Shown here one piece after another: positions 57,210-64,000 of a stretch of 64,000 nucleotides of DNA. Position 1 is the stretch's first letter. Every line of letters starts with the position of its first letter. This DNA comes from Cherax quadricarinatus (lineage: Eukaryota > Arthropoda > Malacostraca > Decapoda > Parastacidae), in contig NW_027195522.1 in assembly GCF_038502225.1 (NCBI RefSeq), forward strand, positions 108,324 to 172,323. The letters are read 5' to 3'. A program made the position numbers and the translations under genes. The notes under the pieces were generated by a model that was not told where the DNA came from, did no database searches, and was given only the letters and a program-made list of their open reading frames with translations.

Positions 57210-57395
57210 ATCTTCCCTTCAAGAGAGGTTTCTTGACGCTGTTGAGGGGCTCTTGATCTAGGAAATTTAATCTGTGCTCCAGCTCCCGGACTCGAGTCTT
57301 AATGCTTTCCTTCTACTCCCCCTCCCCACAGGTGCTGTGTAATCCCTACGGGATTAGCGCTCCCTCTTAATAATAATAAATAATTATCTTAATTT
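57210..57395 (+). mobile_element. 3' end of an unidentified retroelement with (AAT)n tail
   Basis: AAGAGAGGTTTCTTGACGCT through GGGATTAGCGCTCCCTCTTA, ending in TAATAATAATAAATAAT. The simple-repeat tail and compact GC-rich end are typical of an RTE- or SINE-type 3' end. The family is recalled as common in decapods. Confidence 0.5.
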
Positions 57396-57411
57396 TACCA
57401 ATTCGGTTCTG

Positions 57412-57985
57412 AATACTGTGGTGTCAGTCAACAAGCTCTACCGTTATGACAACCACAACCATGTACTGTGGTGTCAGTCAACAAGAACTACTGTTATGAC
57501 AACCATAACCACGTACTGTAGTGTCAGTCAACAAGAACTAGTGTTATGACAACCACAACTACGTACTGTGGTGCCAATCAACAAGAACTACTGTTATGAC
57601 AACCACAACCACGTATTGTGGTGTCAGTCAACAAGAACTACTGTTATGACAACCACAACCACGTATTGTGGTGTCAGTCAACAAGAACTACTGTTATGAC
57701 AACCACAACCACGTATTGTGGTGTCAGTCAACAAGAACTACTGTTATGACAACCACAACCACGTATCGTGGTGTCAGTCAACAAGAACTACTGTTATGAC
57801 AACCACAACCACGTATTGTGGTGTCAGTCAACAAGCACTACTGTTATGACAACCACAACCACGTACTGTGGTGTCAGTCAACAAGCTCTACTGTTATGAC
57901 AACCACAACCACGTATTGTGGTGTCAGTCAACAAGCTCTACCGTTATGACAACCACAACCACGTATTGTGGTGTCAATCAACATA
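57412..57985. repeat. 50-bp tandem repeat
   Basis: About eleven copies of a 50-bp unit containing GTGGTGTCAGTCAACAAG, ACTACTGTTATGACAACC and ACAACCACGTA, with few substitutions. Confidence 0.95.
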
Positions 57986-58149
57986 CCACGCACTTCTACT
58001 CCTCTCTAACAATTATTATTATTAACATAGTTTGCTGCTTGTCACCCGATCATTTTGATAATAGTTGATTTCAGTGTACCTCAGCGTACTATGTAGCTGA
58101 ATTTTGCATTTACACACATCTTGTCCCACTGCTGGAAGTCCAAGTCTCT

Positions 58150-59553
58150 CGCACACAAAACCTCCTTTACCCCCTCCCTTCAACCTTTCCTAGGCCGACC
58201 CCTACCCCGCCTTCCTTCCACTACAGACTGATACACTCTTGAAGTCATTCTGTTTCGCTCCATTCTCTCTACATGTCCGAACCACCTCAACAACCCTTCT
58301 TCAGCCCTCTGGACAACAGTTTTGGTAATCCCGCACCTCCTCCTAACTTCCAAACTACGAATTCTCTGCATTATATTCACACCACACATTGCCCTCAGAC
58401 ATGGCATCTCCACTGCCTCCAGCCTTCTCCTCGCTGCAACATTCATCACCCATGCTTCACACCCATATAAGAGCGTTGGTAAAACTTGACTCTCATACAT
58501 TCCCCTCTTTGCCTCCAAGGACAAAGTTCTTTGTCTCCACAGACTCCTAAGTGCACCACTCACCCCTTTTCCCCTCATCAATTCTATGATTCATCTCATC
58601 TTTCATAGACCCATCCGCTGACACGTCCACTCCCAAATATCTGATTACATTCACCTCCTCCATACTCTCTCCCTCCAATCTGATATCCAATCTTTCATCA
58701 CCTAATATATTTGTTATCCTCATAACCTTACTCTTTCCTGTATTCACTTTTTATTTTCTTCTTTTGCATACCCTACCAAATTCATCCACCAATCTCTGCA
58801 ACTTCTCTTCAGAATCTCCCAAGAGCACAGTGTCATCAGCAAAGAGCAACTGTGACAACTCCCACTTCTCTTACAACCCCATCTATAAATATATTAAACA
58901 ACCACGGTGACATCACACATCCTTGTCTAAGGCCTACTTTTACTGGGAAAAAATTTCCCTCTTTCCTACATACTCTAACTTGAGCCTCACTATCCTCGTA
59001 AAAACTCTTCACTGCTTTCAGTAACCTACCTCCTACACCATACACTTGCAACATCTGCCACATTGCCCCCCTATCCACCCTGTCATGCGCCTTTTCCAAA
59101 TCCATAAATGCCACAAAGACCTCTTTAGCCTTATCTAAATACTGTTCACTTATATGTTTCACTGTAAACACCTGGTCCACACACCCCCTACCTTTCCTAA
59201 AGCCTCCTTGTTCATCTGCTATCCTATTCTCCGTCTTACTCTCAATTCTTTCAATAATAACTCTACCATACACTTTACCAGGTATACTCAACAGACTTAT
59301 TCCCCTATAATTTTTGCACTCTCTTTTGTCCCCTTTGCCTTTATACAAAGGAACTAGGCATGCTCTCTGCCAATCCCTAGGTACCTTACCCTCTTCCATA
59401 CATTTATTAAATAATTGCACCAACCACTCCAAAACTATATCCCCACCTGCTTTTAATATTTCTATCTTTATCCCATCAATCCCGGCTGCCTTACCCCCTT
59501 TCATTTTACCTACTGCCTCACGAACTTCCCCCACACTTACAACTGGCTCTTCC
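58150..59553 (-). pseudogene. RTE-like reverse transcriptase, copy 2 (decayed)
   Basis: The 5' truncation at 59553 joins a Penelope-type fragment inside the codons for EE(EP). It reads EPVVSVGEVREAVGKMKGGK, NYRGISLLSIPGKVYGRV, FMDLEKAHDRVDRG (Tyr to His next to the first catalytic Asp), VYGVGGRLLKAVKSFYEDS and GLRQGCVMSPWLFNIFIDG. About 62 bp are then deleted relative to 8516-10637, across a CCCACT/ACTTCTC microhomology, so NARALARGVELK...HIK is missing before the WELSQLLFADD region. Frameshifts follow near 58755 (KRRK stop) and 58560. The C-terminal part ends near RPRKGWREGVKEVL, after which it no longer matches copy 1. This copy confirms which bases are lesions in copy 1. Confidence 0.85.
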
Positions 59554-59650
59554 TTGATAATGTGAGTAGTCACGAAAGCGCTTTGAATTTCTCCATTCTT
59601 TCACAGTGGTTGTTTTGCATATTCTGAAATCACCTGTTTACTGTGATCTT
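59554..59650 (+). mobile_element. Penelope-type 3' fragment beginning at a hammerhead-like motif
   Basis: TTGATAA, T, GTGA-GTAG-TCAC, GAAAGCGCTT: the same design as the other hammerhead-like motifs, with palindromic AGCGCT as stem III. Stem I is lost because the RTE copy joins exactly at the box. A 3' untranslated region ending in the (TA)n tract follows. Confidence 0.5.
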
Positions 59651-59655
59651 ATTGC

Positions 59656-59746
<91 letters not shown>
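59656..59746. repeat. (TA)n microsatellite
   Basis: TA/AT run with one ATACATATATAA interruption, ending in the left end of the MITE. Confidence 0.95.
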
Positions 59747-59749
<3 letters not shown>

Positions 59750-60123
59750 CGTGTCGAATAGGTAAAACTTGCGATTTTGACTTTGAAACGCTCTTCTTGC
59801 CAAATAAGGCAAGCGAAAATTTGTGTATGCAATAATTTTTCAAAAATCATTCTGAACCTAACAAAAAAATCTGTTTCATTGTGTTTGTTCATTATTGAAT
59901 TATTGTAAACTTATCTAAAATATATTCATTTAGCTTGTTATAATAACGTTAGTAAGGTTTCTAAGGATCTTTTGCATTAACACAAATTAACATAATTTTC
60001 TTTTACATTAGCATAAATGAAAAAATATATCTTTAAACGTATAAGAATTTTTTTTAGAAAGGCCTTAATTTTAAATGAGTTCTTGTTAATTGGCCAGTTT
60101 TACCTATTCGGCACGACATATAT
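59742..60123. mobile_element. 382-bp MITE with about 28-bp terminal inverted repeats
   Basis: The left end reads ATATATGACGTGTCGAATAG then GTAAAACT. The right end is the reverse complement with three differences (AGTTTTACCTATTCGGCACG then ACATATAT). The interior is AT-rich and non-coding. It lies beside a TA run, so the TA target duplication expected of a Tc1/mariner-type MITE cannot be separated from the flank. Confidence 0.7.
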
Positions 60124-60141
60124 TGTGTGTGCGCGCGAGCG

Positions 60142-61021
60142 CAAGACAAGCCACCGGGGGGTGGCGGTTGAAGGCTTAAGCTCAAGTACTTTCACACTTC
60201 TCGGTGCGTCATCAGGAGCTGTGCAATGTTGCAAAGGTAGCAACAGGATAAATGAGGGAAAGTTTTTTTCCGAGTATGGTAAGGTGATTGGCAGCTGCTA
60301 ATATCTCTGAATGAGGGAGGCGCAGCAGAGTGCCAACCATCCTCTGGTCCCTTCACACAGCATCCCATATGAGGACGGCTGGGCTGGGCTTCACAGTTTG
60401 TAAATAGCATGAGGTAGAGTAACTAGTAGATAGTTATTAGCCAGCCCTAAGCTTTAACTACTTAGAACAGGTCATGTGACATAGAAAGTTATATTACTAT
60501 AGTGGATCATCCACATACAGAATGTAGTTATTGTGCAAAACCTTCTAACTAATAAAATAAAATAAATAAATGCCCTCATTTTGTCAACAGACAATACTCG
60601 ATGTCTCAGAACCTTCTAGAATATTCAGGAAATACTCTCAGTGTTAATTAATATACCTGTATGATCTCTACTATTCCGATTTTTCTTTTTCATAATAACT
60701 AAACAATTCCTATTTTTTTCTTTTTAACTCCACTAGTATCATTATTATTATATTACTAACAACCTAATTCAGTAAACCACTAAACTAGTTGTAATCACCA
60801 TGTTACAATCAACTATGTGTACCTTGTGCCGCTGTACCTTGACGGGCTAGGCTCTCAGTAGGTCATTGCTTCTTTTTTCGGCTATCCTAGGACCTCAATA
60901 GGTTGGCCTCTTTTTTGGGGGGACTATCCTAGGATATTTACACATGCGCACCCATACCTTAATGAACCCCCATCCTTGCTTATTACTCATGTTATATCAC
61001 TCAAGTTGCCGTCTGTGATTT
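60142..61021. repeat. Inverted flank of Penelope-like element, left arm
   Basis: Imperfect reverse complement of 62790-63525. It is longer than the right arm by about 140 bp, with extra sequence near 60220-60360. Confidence 0.75.
60179..60220 (-). ncRNA. Hammerhead-like ribozyme in Penelope arm
   Basis: On the minus strand: AGCTC, CTGATGA, one C, GCAC-CGAGAA-GTGT, GAAA, and stem III as the palindrome AGTACT overlapping the last A, then T, then GAGCT. AGCUC/GAGCU is a perfect 5-bp stem I, and both core boxes match the consensus. Predicted cleavage is just before GAGCU. One unpaired base separates the first box from stem II, as in the 378-bp family. The right arm has a decayed version near 63440 (CTGAAGA...TAAAG). 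Confidence 0.65.
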
Positions 61022-62098
61022 CAAATCTAATCTTATTTTAGGTAAAACTGAATACTTAGGTAAAATGAATCATTTATTGAGTGATAATGAGACTTTCGAA
61101 CCGCTCTTTAGGAGCCCCACTTACCAGGTCAATAGCCATTTCAATAAACGTCTTAAAACGTTATTGAAGGGAAATTATGAACTAATTAAACACCTGTCAG
61201 CGAGGTCGGCATCTTGTGGGTTGATTAAGACTCATAAACCAGGGAACCCAGTGTGTCCTGTTATAAGTTCAGTATAATAGGACGCTCACCAACATATAAC
61301 CTATCTAAATGGTTTGTTAAACTTTTAACTCCCATGGTAGTAGGATCCCGGATGCGCATATTAAAAAATAATGCTGACCTTACTGAAAGGCTCCAGAAAT
61401 TAAATGTTTCACATGACTTTACCCTGGCAAGTTTTGATGTCACAGCCCTGTTTACCAGTCTCTCTCTCCCTGACGTGCTTACGTACCTTGAAGAGGAACT
61501 AGAAAACTTCTCCTTGCCCTATCTCACGAATGTAATTATTGAGCTGGTTAAAGTTTGTTATGGATTGCAAGATTGTGTTTGAAGGAGTACTATGGTCAAA
61601 AACATGACATGGGTATGGGAAATTCCCTCAGCTCCTTACTCAGCAACCTGTATATGGAATTCTATAAGATTAGACTACTTAAAGATATTTTCCCAAATAA
61701 TGCTAGGTGGTTCAGATACGCAGATGACGTTCTTTGCCTTTTGGCATAGAGAGCACAACATTGATGAGTTCCTACCTAGACTCAATGGTCTGGTACTTTC
61801 CATTAAGTTCACAATAGAACATGGAATGGATAACACTCTACCCTTCCTAGTTGTTTTAATCCATCGCATCGACAGAACATTCAAATTTTAAGTTTACAGA
61901 AAGACTACCAAGGTGTTGTCATATGTTGAGTATTATTCCAGTCATGTCTCTAGGGTTAAAAGGAGTGTTTTCCTTACAGTGTTCCTGAGAGCTTTGAGTA
62001 TCTACAGTCCTGAGTATTTAGAAGATGAAATCAACAAGATATTTAACATATCCACAAAACTGAGATACCTCACCAAGGAAGACTTTTTACAGAACTGA
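61022..62098 (+). pseudogene. Penelope-like reverse transcriptase (decayed)
   Basis: The reading frame changes several times. The segments are YQVNSHFNKRLKTLLKG and SARSASCGLIKTHKPGNPVC (LIKTHK...RPI-type motif, 61065-61277), then GRSPTYNLSKWFVKLL, ASFDVTALFTSLSLPDV (first catalytic Asp, 61253-61582) and MGMGNSLSSLLSNLYMEFYK with FRYADDVL (YADD box, 61555-61749). Then come LPFLVVLIHR (61592-61891) and YVEYYSSHVSRVKRSVFLTV to a stop after FLQN at 62098. These are the RT motifs of Penelope-like elements, which are related to telomerase. At least three frameshifts and several stops rule out function. The GIY-YIG region follows. Confidence 0.8.
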
Positions 62099-62214
62099 AC
62101 CTAAGGAAACGCCTGCCAAGGAAAATGAACTGGTCTTGCCAGACAATGATAATTTGGTCCTAACCTAACTTTCAACCTCACTTTCAAAAAGAGTGGGACA
62201 GTGAAACAGATCGA

Positions 62215-62590
62215 TTAAAAATACACCGCCGAATAATGTGGGTGGTGTCTACAAGGTCCCATGCACCCGTTACCGCTCTCATACATTGATCAAACAGGTA
62301 AACCTCTAAAAACCAGATTCTCCTAACACCATTACTGAATCAGGACGGACAAGGTATCGAATGCAATATTTAACCCTGTCAGTTCTTGTAATCACCCACC
62401 AGGTGGGCTGCCGCCCAGATAATTGTTTCCAACAGTTCCATCATAGAATGAAATATAATTGAGTCAGCTATCTTGAAAAATGATAGGAATGCCTTATATA
62501 GCTTAAATAATGAGCTGTACAAACTCGATAGTTACTTAGTGGAGTCTGTTGTGCACAGCTTTACGCAACAATGTTATATAAAGTGCAAGA
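62215..62590 (+). pseudogene. Penelope GIY-YIG endonuclease (decayed)
   Basis: GGVYKVPC is followed, after a frameshift, by SYIDQTGKPLKTRFS. The GIY-YIG signature is present as GVY and YID, so the second Gly is lost. The histidine- and cysteine-containing middle is scrambled by frame changes (VLVITHQVGC region). IIESAI appears in one frame with the conserved catalytic-type Glu, and then LKNDRNALYSLNNELYKLD continues to about 62590. It follows the RT as in canonical Penelope architecture. A frame at 62473-62691 continues beyond the domain and has no further recognised motif. Confidence 0.65.
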
Positions 62591-62789
62591 TTGTTTATTA
62601 TGCCAAAGGAACCTGTGATGTTCTGATGTTGTTCGACCAGAGTCTGCAAACTGAACATCACGGTCCGCCCGCCCTGAACGTCGATATGTAACATGTCAGG
62701 GCTGCCATGAACGTGGACATAATATATAACCCACCCAGGTACTACTGCAAACATGTATCGTAAGGTTACAGGTCGAGGTGGTATACTGC

Positions 62790-63525
62790 AATCACAGACT
62801 GCAACCTGAGTGATATAACATTAAGTAGTAAGGAAGTAGGGACGGGGGTTCATTTAGGTATGGGTGCGCATGTGCAAATATCCTAGGATAGTCCCCCCAA
62901 AAAAAGGCAGAGTAACCTATTGAGGTCCTAACCCGTCTAGGTACAGCGGTACAAGGTACACATAGTTGATTGTAACATGGTGATAACTAGTTTAGTGGTT
63001 TATTGAATTAAGCTGTTAGTAATATAATAATGATAATAGTAGCGTTAAAAAGAAAAATTCAGGAATTGTCTCGTTATTATGAGAGAGTAACATCGGAATA
63101 GTAGAGATCATATAGGTATATTAATTAACACAGAATATTTCCTGAATATTCAAGAAGGTTCTGGGACATAGTGTGTTGTTGTACACAACAGCTGCATTCT
63201 GTATGTGGATGATTCACTATAGTAATGTTACTTCTTACGTCACATGACCTGTTCTCAACAGTTAAAGCTTAGGGCTGGTTATTAGCTATCTACTAGTCAC
63301 TCTTCCTCATACTATTTGCAAACTGTGATGCCCAGGAGAAATGAAAACGTTTTTCAGAGTATGGTAGCCTGAGTGTCACCTGCTAATATCTCTCTGAATG
63401 AGGGAGACCCAACAGAATACACTCATGCTACCGTACTCTGAAGACATACTGAGAAGTGTTAAAGTACTTAAGCTTAAGATTTGCACCCCATCCCCCCCCC
63501 CCCCGTGGTTTGTCTTGCACTTTTA
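62790..63525. repeat. Inverted flank of Penelope-like element, right arm
   Basis: Imperfect reverse complement of 60142-61021, ending with a C-run and GTGGTTTGTCTTGC. Confidence 0.75.
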
Positions 63526-64000
63526 AGATCGCCTGTCGGCGATTGTTTTGGATTTATATATATATATATGCCATGCGCTGGCATGGCAAGACGTGTGGCG
63601 GGCTAGCTGCGGGATTTTCAATTATAAGTCCGGATCAACGAGGCTGACCAGGTTAAGACTCAACAGGACTTATTGTGAATATTCTGGGAAGATTCCAGTG
63701 AAGCGAGAAGACATTTCAAAGCACCGTTTCAAGGTAAATTGTGGAAATGTTGTGCTGTTTGTGAATGTTGGTGAGTGGTGGTGGGGGTAGTGAGGAAGAC
63801 GACCAGTGGAGGTGTGGGGGAGTACAAGGCCTACACTGTATATGAGTACCGGCCAAGATTATCGTACATACAAACCTCGAAAAGCTCTTATAAAAACATC
63901 TATATCCAGCACCATGCACCATGCTTCCAGTTAAAGTGGAAATGATTATGTCGATGCATGGACTTTTTAAAGGCTTATGTTATGGAAAAACAATGTGAAA
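63526..64000. other. No gene seen
   Basis: A short TA run at 63553-63570 and otherwise unassigned sequence to the window end. Confidence 0.5.

Larger units (their letters stand above)
60142..63525 (+). mobile_element. Penelope-like element with long inverted flanking repeats
   Basis: The internal region (61022-62789) encodes decayed Penelope RT and GIY-YIG domains on the plus strand. It is bounded by imperfect inverted arms at 60142-61021 and 62790-63525. Shared segments include GCAAGACAA...GGGG at the outer ends, TAGCTATCTACTAG/CTAGTAGATAG, CATCCACATACAGAATG, TCCTAGGAT and GTTATATCACTCA at the inner ends. The arms are probably inverted copies of the element's terminal region and carry hammerhead motifs. 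Many frameshifts and stops make it inactive. Confidence 0.75.

Noticed and set aside
61065..62098. Programmed frameshifting in the Penelope RT
   Set aside because: Frame changes are numerous, irregular and accompanied by stops and a lost GIY-YIG glycine, which indicates decay.

Overview
This is eukaryotic, gene-poor DNA. No host protein-coding gene can be supported anywhere in the 64 kb. The window is built from tandem repeats (unit sizes from 2 to about 100 bp) and from retrotransposons, many nested in one another. The retroelement types are RTE-like, two CR1-like families, Penelope-like elements with GIY-YIG domains and hammerhead-like motifs, a solo LTR, a tRNA-Val-headed SINE and a MITE. 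Together with the repeat ends (for example the GTACTCACCTA...TTGCAGGGGTCGAGTC end), this suggests a decapod crustacean such as a crayfish, lobster or shrimp. That assignment is from memory of such repeats and was not checked by search.

Layout, first third. A perfect 78-bp inverted repeat opens the window. A diverged 32-bp minisatellite fills 735-6406 and is split by a 716-bp solo LTR (1933-2648) with a 5-bp target duplication. hAT-like remnants follow (6407-8302). Next is a whole RTE-like element (8428-12052) whose 5' half is inverted relative to its 3' half, between 13-bp target duplications. The 32-bp minisatellite then returns in the opposite orientation (12085-13019). Shorter arrays with 23-, 18-, 27- and 16-bp units follow, with a hammerhead/Penelope-type inverted pair at 16111-16856.

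Middle third. A 26-bp minisatellite runs from 18455 to 33009. It has been invaded by a CR1-like 3' fragment, an unidentified 1.7-kb block, a second CR1-like element that itself received a head-to-head Penelope pair, and a 378-bp tandem element with four hammerhead motifs (25592-26742) that looks like an animal retrozyme. After more arrays comes a second copy of that CR1-like family (37529-39768), a TCC microsatellite and 71 near-identical copies of a 32-bp satellite (41463-43733).

Last third. Two nearly full-length CR1-like elements of one family (44082-48130 and 49528-53336) lie against GT microsatellites. The second has an uninterrupted 963-codon endonuclease/reverse transcriptase frame and is the most intact gene here. 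SINE pieces, a 50-bp array, a decayed RTE copy, a 382-bp MITE and a Penelope-like element with 0.7-0.9-kb inverted flanks (60142-63525) complete the window.

How they work together: these are independent selfish elements. The common threads are target-primed insertion (5' truncations, an inversion, target duplications), repeated insertion into simple repeats, and a self-cleaving-ribozyme-like motif shared by several Penelope-type families.
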